Counted from the first letter of the stretch, positions 12,856-24,037 are shown. The stretch is DNA of 64,000 nucleotides from Diplosphaera chodatii (GCA_032358165.1 JAALGY010000033.1:2604001-2668000); one strand, 5' to 3'. The notes: generated by a model not told the origin, from the sequence alone. Made by a program: numbers and translations.

Positions 12856-12964
12856 AGCGCGGTTGCGCGAAAAAATTGGGTCAGACGGCTTGTTGAGATC
12901 AGACGCTCGGCAATCTTTAGTAAAAGGCGAAAGATTGGTACGGCAACAGAGCTGATCCCGCCGT
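12856..12964 (-). ncRNA. U5: U5 spliceosomal snRNA
   Basis: RNA of the U5 snRNP, which holds exon ends during splicing. Read on the minus strand, the invariant loop I CGCCTTTTACT sits between the arms AATCTTT and AAAGATT (about 12911-12937). An outer stem GATCAG (12957-12952) pairs with CTGATC (12902-12897). An Sm site CCAATTTTTTCG follows, then the terminal hairpin CGCGCAACCGCGC ending near 12857. The 5' end at about 12964 is estimated from the 70-bp spacing to the shared upstream element, so it may be off by a few bases. Length of about 109 nt is usual for U5. Confidence 0.92.
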
Positions 12965-13023
12965 TGCCTCGGGATGGGCGGTCAAACCTTTCCTGTTGCG
13001 CTGCGCATCATGGTGGCACGCCT

Positions 13024-13034
13024 CTAGTTATGGG
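13024..13034 (-). promoter_or_regulatory. snRNA -70 element of U5
   Basis: CCCATAACTAG on the minus strand, about 70 bp upstream of the U5 5' end. It shares the CCCATAAC core with the elements of U1 and U2. Confidence 0.6.
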
Positions 13035-13171
13035 TTCAGTCCCGTTGCTGCGGTCCTATCCAACACAGGTCCATACCATCAAGATAGGCTGCGACATACT
13101 CGCAGATATATGCCTGTAAATATGAACGTCCACAACGTCCGTGTTCCCCATGCATTCTAGAGTTGCTAAAG

Positions 13172-13211
13172 AGTTGGGTGTGGGGAGGAGTGGGGTGTGT
13201 GGGGTGAGGCG
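13172..13211 (-). promoter_or_regulatory. C-rich tract 3' of U2
   Basis: On the minus strand, CCTCACCCCACACACCCCAC and further CCCC runs follow stem-loop IV of U2. Comparable tracts follow U1 and U5. Confidence 0.5.
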
Positions 13212-13401
13212 GCTGGTCGGTGGAGGCGGCAGTGCGAGGCCTCAGCCAACCCGGTGTCCCTGCCGACACAAGTGCCGGCGGTGGGTCACCGCCCAGAAAA
13301 ATACATTTGATCATAACTGGGCCGATGCCCAGATATCAGCGATCAAACTGATAAGAACAGATACTACACTTGATCTTAGCCAAATAGGCCGAGAAAGGTA
13401 T
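13212..13401 (-). ncRNA. U2: U2 spliceosomal snRNA
   Basis: RNA of the U2 snRNP, which pairs with the intron branch point. Read on the minus strand it starts ATACCTTTCTCGGCC and continues TTGGCTAAGATCAAGTGTAG, with the branch-point-pairing GTAGTA following. These are almost identical to plant and animal U2. A hairpin TGGGC-ATCG-GCCCA precedes the probable Sm site (ATGTATTTTTCTGG). A perfect hairpin GCCGGCAC/GTGTCGGC follows. The terminal stem-loop (GGTTGG...CCGACC, GAGGC/GCCTC) carries the loop core GCACTGC expected for U2A'/U2B'' binding. The 5' end is fixed by AUACC. The 3' end is set just after the last stem, giving about 190 nt. Confidence 0.96.
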
Positions 13402-13459
13402 GCCAGACTGGGTGGAGGCTGGCGAGCATAGCATGGCAGCTGCGGTGAGATGTGGCCGC

Positions 13460-13470
13460 CTGGTTATGGG
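13460..13470 (-). promoter_or_regulatory. snRNA -70 element of U2
   Basis: CCCATAACCAG on the minus strand, 69 to 59 bp upstream of the U2 5' end. It matches the U1 and U5 elements in sequence and spacing. No TATA-like box is evident between it and the RNA start. Confidence 0.65.
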
Positions 13471-13590
13471 TGATTGTATGCCAGCATCAATGCAGCTTGG
13501 GCGGGCATACGCCTGTCGACTCGCACATAACGAGCTTACATAAGAAGCTGAAGATGGCATATGCTCAAAAGCAGGTGGTGACGACAATAG

Positions 13591-13985
13591 GTACTTGCCA
13601 TCCTCAAGCTGGTTGAGCCAGGCTGCACCTTGCTGCCCTTGTTTGCTTGTGGTCTGCTGCTTGTGGACGGTGGGCGGTGAAACCCACTGGTGACAACAGG
13701 AGTGGGTGACGAGCACATGGCGCACGGTGGTCTCTTGCTTTCAGTGACATCCAGCAACGCATTGTGTACATGCTGCAACACCTCAAGCTTAAATGCCATC
13801 AGTTGACCCTGTGCAAGCGCCTCTGAAGTGCAACAGGAGCACCTCTCATTGTCCCAGAACTGGATGCCAGGTTGCTGCAGCTGTACCTGGCCTTGGAGGC
13901 CATGCTGCAACAACGACCTGGCGCCGTGGCACTGACCCCACCCGATCTGTTTGGCGGCACTAGATTTGGAGTGCTGCCGCAATAG
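13591..13985 (+). pseudogene. Unassigned coding signal with in-frame TGA
   Basis: Two pieces read like a real protein. A possible exon at about 13591-13676 (LAILKLVEPGCTLLPLF, donor GTGAAA) joins in phase at the acceptor TTTCAG (13744) to DIQQRIVYMLQHLKLK. That frame meets TGA at 13824-13826, then resumes without a break through IVPELDARLLQLYLALEAML to a TAG at 13983-13985. The only candidate intron removing the TGA would be 18 nt, too short. It may be a decayed gene, a missed exon arrangement, or a recoded TGA. No family is recognised. The 3' end overlaps the 3' end of the convergent PRPP synthetase gene by 26 bp. No convincing start codon was found. Confidence 0.3.
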
Positions 13986-15885
13986 GCTCTGCTAGTGTCA
14001 GTACCTGCGAAAGTATGCCTTCTCCGGTTGACATGTAGTGTAGCAAGCGCCTGAAGCATCAGCATTGAGCGTGATATATCTAGCAGACGCCGACGTCAAC
14101 AGCAGGCATCTACCTCAAATGGCGGGCGGTCTCGGAGTGCTGTGGCTGTGTTGGCACACGAGTCAGTGATCCAGAAGTACTTGAATCCGTCTGCAGAGGA
14201 GCCATCGCCCTGCGGGCTGAAGCGTTCATACGTGGCGTTGGGAAAGACGCCGTGCGTGACGTACGCGCTGACGCTGGAAGCACCCTGCAGCATGTGGGGA
14301 GCGTGTATCTGGGCACTTGGACGCTGTGATGGTTGAACCAGCAGTGCCACAAGCTCCTGTTGATGTCTACAGTCGTGCAAAGACATTCTGCTCATGAGAC
14401 TGTGCAGCATGCAACCAGCCCACCTGGGCAGCCAGCAGCTTTTGGCACTCGATGAGCGTGCCGCCCGACTGCACCAGGTCATCCACGATGACGACGTGCT
14501 TGCCGCGCGGCTCGCCCTCCTTTAACCGCACTATCCGCTTCGCGCCGTCGCGCACCTTGGTGCAGATCACCTGCCGGCCCGGTGAACAGTCACGTGAGCT
14601 GGGTGAGCAACGGCCCCGAGAGCTCTGGACCGTGCAGCTTTGACATTTAATGCCAATGGTGCAAGTTTGTGGCTCCGACCTGCTTGATGCCTGGAGGTGT
14701 GCAGTGTCTCATCCTTGCAGCAACATGCCCCACCTCCTGATAGTCGCCAAACTGGTACTTGAAGCGCTTCCAGGCGCCTTCGTCTGGGTATGCAATGATG
14801 ATGTTGTCGGCGTCTGGCAGCCGCTTGAGCCGCTCGCGCAGCAGCGGGATGCCGCTCTCAAACAGGGGCAATACTGTGTCACCAAAGTAGAAGCGTTCCT
14901 GCAAAAGGGGAAAGTGGATTCAACAACAGCGACCCATTGATGCTCATTGGTCTTCACAGTACAGATGCAATCAACCTGACTGAGCACATGTTCCATTGCA
15001 GCAGACCTGCAGCGCATGAATGTCAAAAATGACAACGCTGGTGGGGCCGCCGCGTGACAATGGAATATTTGACAGGATGCGCGCTAACGTGAAAGCCGTC
15101 GCAACATCGCCCTCTGCCTCAACCTGCGCACACGTGCAAAGCAATGAGCTGTGCATATTGTGGAGAGCTAGCCAGAGATCTAGACAGCAGATGTGCAGAG
15201 CAAGATGCATATCAGCTCACCCGCTCTGCCGTGCCTGTTGGGAAGTAGGGCAGCACCAGGGTGAAGGAGCCGCAGAACATCCGAGGCAGCTGGTAGATCA
15301 CGGAGATCTGCTCGAAGATGGTGCCTGGGTTGTGGAAGGATGCCAGAAAGGCGACATGCCGGTTGCGGATGCGGGTGGCGTCCTTCACAAACAGATTGGG
15401 GAAGCCGTCCGCAAAAGACCTGCACATAATGTCCGCCAACGTTTATTGGCAACTACCGGTCAGCCAGCAACCCGCCACATGTGCGCGTCGGCGCATGCCC
15501 GGCAATCACGGCATGCAATGCCTGCCCGTGCAGTGCAGGATACTCACTTCCAGTTGATCTCGCCCAGCTCAACCTTCCCATCGCTGGCATCCCTGATCTT
15601 CTCTGCAAGCTGTGCGGTTTCTTTGCAATAGAAGAGTACGCAATCCTTCTTCAGGTTGTCGGGCAGCACATGCAGGTCGATGTTCGGCCCGCTGATGCGG
15701 ATGTCCTCCAACAAGCTGCCCTGCCGATTGGCGGGCTTGAGTATGCTGACGGTCTTTATCTGTTGTTTGTCCGCCATTTGACGTGTAGTCCTGGATTTGA
15801 GCAGCAGTGGCGCTGCTGCGCTCCCCAAGCTGAAGGTGTGCTTCGGGAGGCGGCTGGTGCTCAGCTGCAGGCGCTGCAGTCGCAT
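13960..15885 (-). CDS. Ribose-phosphate pyrophosphokinase (PRPP synthetase), plant PRS3/4 type
   Basis: Makes PRPP from ribose 5-phosphate and ATP for nucleotide, histidine and tryptophan synthesis. Seven exons close in phase: 15885-15548, 15419-15221, 15123-15007, 14898-14734, 14570-14424, 14284-14114, 14004-13960. Visible features are the PRPP-binding loop [37 protein letters not shown], and a C-terminus [13 protein letters not shown]. These resemble the divergent plant PRS3/4 subfamily more than bacterial Prs. From ATG 15885 the product is 393 aa. Its first 36 residues ([20 protein letters not shown]...) are basic and Ser/Thr-rich, like a transit peptide. The second ATG at 15777 (MADKQQ) gives a 357-aa protein without it. 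Both starts could be used. Confidence 0.93.
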
Positions 15886-16474
15886 CAGGACGCCGCCAAC
15901 ATGGCTCAAAGCCTCAAACACATTGCATGGTGTCAATGCTACTGAATAGACTGCACAGAGCTGTGTCAATGACCTACACGGCTGCTGGAGTGAGCAACAT
16001 GACCTCAATCCTGCAGCACAAATGGCAACCAAAGCCTTTTGAGTAGGCGCACGATAATCACGTGCTGTACTTGACACGACCAGAAGCAAGCCTTCTGGAA
16101 GGTTGCATGAAGAGCGTCCAGCTCCACGGGTGCCGCATCGGATCACGAGATGTCGAGATGAAATTCAGAACTTCAAATTTGCAGCTATGTCTGGATGCTC
16201 AACATCTTCCACTTCGTCGCAGACTTTGCAGTACCAGTTCTCACTGCAGCAGATGATCCAGAATCCCTCACGCGCATGATCACAATTAGCCGTGGCAATG
16301 ATGCCTGCATATGGTATGTTCAGTGACGGCAGTGCTCAGAATTAGAAGGCTGTTTCTCGTGCCAGCGAGGACCGCACGTCGACGGAAGCACTCATGCATG
16401 TCGAGCGCAAAGCATGATGGAGGGCAAGCACTACGTGGGCGCGTCGCTGCTGAGCGGTGGCCGCTCCCAAACGC
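15886..16474. other. Divergent spacer, PRPP synthetase to RECQL4
   Basis: No assigned gene. It should hold the promoters of both neighbours. A short plus-strand frame around 16180-16278 (starts MSGCSTSSTSSQTLQYQFSL) looks mildly protein-like but joins nothing. The RECQL4 start is not certain and could lie here. Confidence 0.4.
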
Positions 16475-19400
16475 ATGACGGTGGGCGCACAGATGCATGT
16501 CGTCAATACAAGTGGCAGCCGGCTCACCGCCAAACACAACGCAGAGAAATCGACACCTGGCAAGGTCCGTATCACTGCGGTGTGTGTGCAGGTGATGCGA
16601 CAAGCGCGCCAGCGCGCAGCAACTTCAGGCGGAGAGATGCCGGTGGCAAAGAGAACGCTCCAGGTGGGCAAGCAACGTCCAGCACAAAGCCGGATCGACA
16701 CTGCAGACCAGGAAGGACTGCATGTCAACAATCATTGTACTATGGTATATATTGCAGGGCGTGCAACGCATAAGAACCGACATCGCGCGGTCAGTGAGCA
16801 GGAAGCGGGGCTGTGCAATGACGCACCACGGGCCTGCTGCCAGGTCACCCTCGTCTTCCAATCTGGCGTGCCTCACAACTTCATTCACATACAAAGCACA
16901 TACTGCAAGCGTGCAAAACGATACTGACTGCCGTTTTGCGCTGCTGTGTCAGGCACCATTTCCAGCGTTGTCGACTGTGCCGCCCAAGGTGGCGCTGCTG
17001 GGCTTTGCTGGGGCCCGCTGGCCTGCGCCAATCTCTGCCGACCCTGCGCAACAAGGACGCAGCGGCTCTGCAGCAGTAGCGGTACCTGACAGCAGCCGCG
17101 AGCAGGACCTGTGCCTGGCTGAGTCCGGCGCTCGGCCGGGCTCCACAATGACGGCATGCACGACAAACACATCTCAGCATGTGGTTGGGCGTGATGAGCC
17201 CGGCACCACGGCATCAGCCGCTCCCGCAGCTCCACAAAGCCCGTCACACCCGGCAGCACACCACCTGGCTGCCGGATCGGGTCCTGGCACAGCCCTGCTG
17301 GCCTCTGCAGCCGCAGCGTTTCTGTCCCACAGGCCAGCAGCCTGCACGGTGGCAGCCGACCTCCCGATGCCTCAGACAGCAGCGTCAGCAGATGCACATG
17401 AAAGCCACAGGCCCGCAGGGCAGCTGACCAGCCAGCACCCCACCACACAGTTAGTACCCACATCCAGAGGGTCCAGCAAGCACCACCAGCCGCAGCAGCC
17501 TCCAGACACATCAGCAACCACGACAGGAGCTGACATTGCATCCACCGCAGACAAGCCGGCTGCCGCGATTACTACGGCCAAGAGGCCTTCGGCAGAGCAG
17601 CGGTCCAAAGCGACTCAGAAGCCGGCGAGCCGCAGGCGGCCCGCGCCCAGGCAGCGCGGCGCGAAGCAGGTCCAGGGCCCTCCTCAGCAACCGGCAGCTG
17701 ACACAGGAGTTGCGGAGGCAGCTCGATCCGACGACTGCCACCAGGCAGCAGTGCCCGCAGCAACACGGCCTCCACGGCGCTGCCGACCGCAGCGCATGAT
17801 GCTTGATGACAGCGACACCTCAGGCGCGTCCAGCTGCAGCGATGCGGAGCAGGCACTGGCACACGCGGCCGGGGGCAGCAGCAGCGACGGCGACAGCTTC
17901 GAGGTGGAGCCCGAGAAGCCTGTCAAGCGGCGTGGACCCAGGCCATCTGCCGGCGGCAAGCAGCCAAAACCTGCGGCTGGAAGAGCAGCTGCAGCTTCCA
18001 GGTACATCTGTACACTTGGGTTGCGTACTGACGGCTAAATACAGAGTGAAATTTATCAGCAGGATCACTCTTTCGAATATCATGCGCCATACCATACTGC
18101 AAGCTGTGCGTCAGACTGTGGGTAAGGAAGGGGGTCCAATGATGCAGGAAGCGCGGCTCGCCCGCCGGAGCACAAGGGGAAGCCGCGAGCGGTGGTGCTG
18201 GTAGCCAGCTGCCCACGAAGCGGCGGGCAGCAGATGTGCAGTGGTCAGGCATCACAGCCAGCGGTAAGCGCAAGGCGCAGGGGAATGCCACGGCAGCGGC
18301 GGGCAGCCAGCGCAGCAACTTTGTGCGCACAAACATGAAGGCAAGCTTGCGCTCCAGGCGCTGCATGAGTGGCTACAAAACATGCCAGAGCGCTGTTGCA
18401 CAGCGGCCAATCACGGTGTGAACTCGCAGGGTGGTGGCCGCTTCAGCTTCAAGTCAAAGTCAGGCCGCGGCAGCCAGCGGCGCAGGGGTGGTCGCTCTGG
18501 CGGCAGAGGCGGCAGGCAAGTGACATGGTCAAGCGCTTTGTGCTGGGCCTATACATCCGACAAGAACTGGTTTGATGTATGCCACCTGTTTGCAGGCTCT
18601 TACAACCTTGCAGGATCATCGCCATCACCTGCAGCACATGCAAGCCTTTCATCGCATGATCGGTGCTCTTGTTGTCGGCAGCTTCATGAAGCAGGCGGGC
18701 GAGGGCGCAGACTACGTGGAGGGGTGCGAGGGCGCCCGCAGCCAGCGCTGCTTCAAATGTGGCGCCATTGGGCACTGGGCCGCAGAGTGCCGGGGCCTGG
18801 AGGTGCTGATGACGTGACTTGATGCGCTGACAGTTTGAGTCGACCAGCCCTGGTTTGAAGTGGCGGACACCATCCTCGCCGAATGCGTGCTTCCTGACCA
18901 GCACCTCTTTCTTTCAAGCAGGCGGACGGTGGGGAGGGCCCAGAGCTGCAGGTCAGGGCAACAGCGCGAGCCCTGGCTGCAGCTGCAGCGCGACCAGTCA
19001 GCGTCCGGCCGGCTGGAGACATGTGGGCACCAGCGGGTGGCTATGAGGTCAGCTTGGCCCGAGAGGGCTGTGTGCTGTCTTGGTACCGGGTTCTGGCGGC
19101 AAGAACGTGCTCAGTGCTCAAGGACCTGCTGCACAGAGGAGGACTCACCATGGCGTCGCACCTCTACTGTGTGAAGTGTCAACCTGCGTCACTTGTGGTG
19201 TGTCCCCGACCTGTGTGGGACACCTGCTTGCAGGCGCTGGTGGCCGACCCACAGGAGGAGGGTCTGCAGGAGGTTGTGCAGAACGTGTTCGGCTTCCCCA
19301 ACTTCCGGGGCCACCAGCTGCCTGTGGTGCAGGCGGTGCTGCAAGGGCGGTCAACGCTGGCCATCATGCCGACTGGTGTGGCGAGGCGCAAGCCGCTGAC

Positions 19401-22400
19401 CCCAGCTGTCATCATTGCATCGCCTCATGTTGTTGCAGAGGATTCAGCGCCTCGTGAAATTCGCCCCGTGGCAGTGTTCCTCTGGGCATCAGCATTATGT
19501 GCAAGCCTGGCGTCAGTCTGCACCACGCAGTGCAAATCCGAAGCCATGCGACCAGCATGCGACCGTGGGTCCTGCGGCACAGGCGCCGGCAAGTCGCTGT
19601 GCTACCAGCTGCCGGCGGTGGTGAGCGCGGGCACGGTGCTGGTGGTGTCGCCGCTGCTGGCGCTGATGCGGGACCAGCTGGCGCACCTGCCGCCGGGCCT
19701 CCCCGCCGCCATGCTGTCCGCCGGCCAGCCGCGCGCCGAAGCACGCCAAGTGCTGGAGGACCTCAGGGTGCGACGGAGTGCGTGCTGCTACTGTCCTGTG
19801 GCGTCCAGCGACTCGTCTGTGCAGTATGTAGCACAACCCTTGGTGCGCCTCAAGAGCCTGCGCACCGGGACGTGCCATCAGCTGGGCGGCGTGTGGCGTC
19901 GCGCAGGCAGGCAGGCTGCGGGTGCTGCTGGTGGCGCCGGAGCGGCTGCACAGCGCGGCGCTGCGGGAGGCGCTGGCGCCGCTGCTGCCGCTGCCGCTGG
20001 TCGCCGTCGACGAGGCGCACTGCGTCACTGAGTGGGGCCACAACTTCCGCTCCGCCTACTTCAGGTGTGGCGCTCTGCTTTCCTGCTGAAACTGCAAGGT
20101 GCCCTGCCGCGTCTGCTGGAATGGCAGCTATGCCAACCTGCATCAGCAGTGTGTGCTTACAGATCGAGCCACCTTGGCTCCAGGGCTACATGACAGCAGA
20201 AGGTGCAGGTCACTCGGACAGTGCCCCACATGCAGGCTGGGCCACATGCTGCGCACGGCTGTGCCTGCAAGGGCGGTGCTGGCGCTGACGGCCACGGCGA
20301 CGGCCGCCACCGCCACGGCCATCACCCAGACGCTGGGCATCGACGCGGACGCCATCATCAGGGACGACAGCCTGCGGCCCAACCTGCGCCTGGCCATCAC
20401 GCACGACACTGGCGGTGCGCGCGCCATTTTGGCAACAGGCATTTCCACGGCGGCTCATTTGGTCACCATCCGACGCCTAGGGAGGAAGCTGAAGCCAGAC
20501 GTAATGAACCGGTGTACACTCACCAGTATGCCTGCGCATATGCTTGGCAGGGAGCGAGAGCGGCAGGACGAAGCGGGCGCTGCTGCGCCTGCTGCAGCCG
20601 GGCGGCGAGCTGGCGGGCGCCCCCTCCGTCATCGTGTACTGCACCTACCAGGCGCAGTGCGGCGACGTGGCGGGCTTCCTGTGCACCCGCGGCATCGTGG
20701 CGGCCGCCTACCACGCCGGCAAGGCCTCGCAGGTGGGTGACTGCCCACGGACGCCGGCTCCAGAGCACGGCACAGCACTGAAGCGCCATTTTCTTGACAC
20801 CGCTTATCGGGGGTCGCATGTGCTTGACACCCACCCTGCAACATTGCGGCGCTGTGTGCGAACAGTGCATTCCATGGGTGACAGCTTGGAAAAATGCCAC
20901 ATCTCTGGGGCGTGCAGGAGCGGGACGCGGTGCAGGAGGCCTTCTGCGGCGGGAAGCTGCGTGTGGTGGTGGCCACCGTGGCGTTTGGCATGGGGCTGGA
21001 CGCGCGCGGCGTGCGGGCCGTCGTGCACGCCTCCATGCCCCGCAGCCCCGAGGAGTACGTCCAGCACGTGAGCGCGCCTGCAGGCTGCGCCTGTGCTGGG
21101 GGCTGTGGCAGCAGGATGTGCAAACCGCTTCAACTTCATACCCGCAGTCGCCTGCGGCCCACTGGGCAGATGTCGGCCCGGCGGCATGTCCAGAGAATGT
21201 GCTTGATGACACTTCAGCTGAGGAGCGCTTCTCAGAGCGGGGCCCGCACCGGTGCGCTCCCGCCGCGCGCAGGTGGGGCGGGCGGGGCGGGATGGCGGCG
21301 TGGCGTCCTGCCACCTGTTCCTGGACGATGCCGACTTCCTGCGGCTGCGGTCCCTGGCGCACTCGGACGGCGTCGATGCGGCCGCCGTCGCCTCCTTCCT
21401 GCGCGCCGTGTTCGACGCAGAGGTAGCGGTGCATTCTTTGACATCTGCTGGCTGCTCGTGTCACCTGAGTGTTTTCTACACCATCAAAACAGCCCAGCCA
21501 CATGCCAGCTCTCAGCACGTTCCGTATGCTGACGCCACAACACCTCGTGTGGCAACACAGCAGGGCGAGACACAGCAGCAGTATCGCGTGCTGCCAGCGG
21601 GGTTGCTGGCGGTGCGCCTGGACATGCGGCAGGAGGTGATGGAGACCCTGCTGAGCTACCTCGAGGTGCGCCCCTACCTGAGCTGGGCTGCGTACATTGT
21701 TTGCCTAGCCACTCAAGCTTCATTTGCAATGTGCACATACTGTCCCTCAACTGCTGGCATTGCACACTGACTTTCGGCGTGCACTCAGTTTTGGAAAAAA
21801 CCACTTGAAGCCGAGCAGTTCCTCTCCGCAGGCCGACGAGCAGCCGTACCTGCATGTGCTGTCCAGCACCGGCACGAGTGTGCAGGCCGCCTTTTACGGC
21901 GTCGATGCTGCGGAGCTGGCGGAGCAGCACCCGGCAGTGGCGGCGCTCCTGCGGGCCGCCAAGAAGCCGCGGAACGGCTGCTACAAGGCCGCCACGGCAG
22001 AGCTGGTGGCGGAGGCCGGCGCCCCGCCGCACCAGGTGCCCTGCTTCCTGTGGATGCATCAGGCTGCGACAACATAAAACACTCACTGCAGGTGATGCAG
22101 CTGATTATAGTGTTGTTCTGCAGAGCACTGCAGCGGACCTGGCATGCTGTTCTGTTTGCTCTCTCACACGTGGTGCTGCGCCCCGTGCTGACAAGCGCCC
22201 TGGCTGTCTGCTGTTCACTATCAAACTATCAAACAAGCGGTTTTTGTGTTGTGCAGATCTTGCGGCAGCTGCAGGAGCTGGCGGCGGCCCAAGAGCTGCG
22301 GTTTGAGGTGTCTCGTGACCCGGCGCTCTGCTTCGAGGTGTGTAGACATCAGCAATGGACTGAAACCTGTGTGAACGCATGAGCTGGAATACTTGCCATC

Positions 22401-23526
22401 ACCGACGAACCACGTCCTCGACGATTGTCCCTGGTCCCTGCGCTGAAGGCAGTCTGCGCAACCACCAACATGTCCCTCGTGTGCTGACATCTGGCCAAGG
22501 GTGCACCCTGACTGCATGCAGGTGCTGCGGACGCCGGAGGACATCACAAGCCTGGCTGCTGCGCTGGCGGCCCGCACGGCTGCGGCGGGCGCGGCGCAGC
22601 TGTCGCGCCTGGACACCACCTACCGCACCTTCGCCGCCGCGGTGCGTTACGAGGTCCCGTGTCGCCCCTGCCCATCATGCGCCGAGAGCGCTGCTGGCTT
22701 GGCCAGCTCATGTGGCTTGACGCTGTGTGGTCTGCGTCCCAGGCCCGTGCGGGTTCCGACCCGGCGCAGCAGGAGGCGGTGCTGCGGTCGTGTATCACCG
22801 AGTACTTTGGGCAGCAGCAGGAGCAGCCAGCAGCGACGGGGGCCGCACACGCCGCCGGCAGAACTGCGGGTACTGATGCCGTGGCGGAGGCGGCTGACAC
22901 GGCGGCAAACAGTGCTGTGCCCGGCGGCGATGGGAGGCAGCAGGCCGAGGCCTGCGCTGCCGGTGCCGGCGCCCTGGCGGGGCTGCCGGTGAAGGCCAGG
23001 CACTCGTCGTTGGCGCTGGACTGCCGCGAGCTGCTGGCCTGGGCGCGCTCTGCCGGCCTGGTGCGAGCCTTTGCTTCCAGCCATCACAGGCGCCTCCATT
23101 GCAGACACGTGACGCCATGTACCCCAGCTATTAGACGCTTCCTGTGGAGTCTTTAATTCCAGCCTGAGTGTAAGCCTACCAACGGGGTCATCTTCCCATG
23201 AACACCTGGGAAGGCATCACGGCTGCAGGTGGGCGGCTTGACGGCGAGGGCCCTGGCGCGTGTTCTCCATGGGCTGACCAGCCCAGCTTTTCCATCCGAT
23301 CGGTGGGATATCTGCTGCTGTTCAGCGTCCCCGCCGACATGTGCAGCCATTTTCTTGCATGGCCACAGAGTCAGTGGCGTACTGTTGTCGACTGTGGGCC
23401 ATTGTGAGCAGGTGGGCCAAGTGCGGCGTGTGGGGTCGGTATGCGGGCGTGGACTTTGCTGCAGTGTTGAACACCTGCCAAGAGGTGCTGGACGCCAAGC
23501 GGCTGCAGGCGCTGGCTGCTGCCTGA
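16475..23526 (+). CDS. RECQL4: RecQ-family helicase, RECQL4 type
   Basis: 3'-5' DNA helicase for replication initiation and repair, in the nucleus. The long N-terminus is low-complexity and Ala/Ser/Pro-rich. It is followed by SNFVRTNMK and an Arg/Gly patch, then a CCHC zinc knuckle [14 protein letters not shown] (about 18750-18791), the RECQL4 signature. Helicase motifs: [11 protein letters not shown] (motif 0), TGAGKS (Walker A, split by the intron 19376-19582), [34 protein letters not shown] and [10 protein letters not shown]. The C-terminus [19 protein letters not shown] matches RECQL4. There is no RQC or HRDC domain. Exons from 18148 to 23526 are all in phase. The intron 18341-18429 is GC-AG. 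The ATG at 16475 and the exons before 16953 are tentative. Confidence 0.9.
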
Positions 23527-24037
23527 TCTGGGGCGTCTGATGTCGTCAGCTGCGAAGTATTTCTCACAACGAGAACAATGGACGGATCAAACGGACCGTC
23601 AACGGTGAACAAAACGTGTGAGATGCGCTTAGGACGCCATGCAAGACTGTGTGGATAAGGGCTGGCCGTCGACATTGATGTCAGGGTGAGTGCTGCATGC
23701 ACACAGTCACGAGGTCGGGAACAACCTTGTAAGCAGTTAAACAACGCTACTCTGCAACGGCTGTCATGTGGTTGGGCGATGCTAGCTGACACAGTTGCCA
23801 CCTCAGACAGATCACATTGCCTCGTGGACCAGGCACAATATGCGAGATCTGGCAACAGCTTTGCACAAGCAATGGTGTAAACATGGCCACCACGTTAAGG
23901 TGGCTGCCTTGTGTTTGTGCAAAGCCCGCTGACATCATTGCCGCCTCAACATAATCATATCGCCCCATGGGGCAGGCACACCGTACTCTCAGCCCTAGGC
24001 TGCGGTAGCAACTATCGTCGTGTGCGCTGGACCGTGC
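23527..24037. other. Convergent spacer, RECQL4 to MGST3
   Basis: Holds the 3' flanks of two converging genes. A TGTAA at about 23877 is a candidate algal poly(A) signal for RECQL4. No further gene seen. Confidence 0.5.

Noticed and set aside
12097..13211. G-rich runs as G-quadruplex regulatory elements
   Set aside because: Their position and strand are better explained as the reverse complement of C-rich 3' flanks of the snRNA genes. G-quadruplex folding cannot be judged by eye.
12162..13960. Search for U4 and U6 to complete an snRNA set
   Set aside because: No ACAGAGA/U6 core, no U4 5' stem-loop, and no further CCCATAAC element were found in this stretch or in the rest of the window.
18500..18521. 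GC donor AG|GCAAGT in RECQL4 near 18515
   Set aside because: Although the consensus is good, it gives the wrong phase for the CCHC exon. The GT donor four bases downstream (CAA|GTGACA) gives the correct frame.
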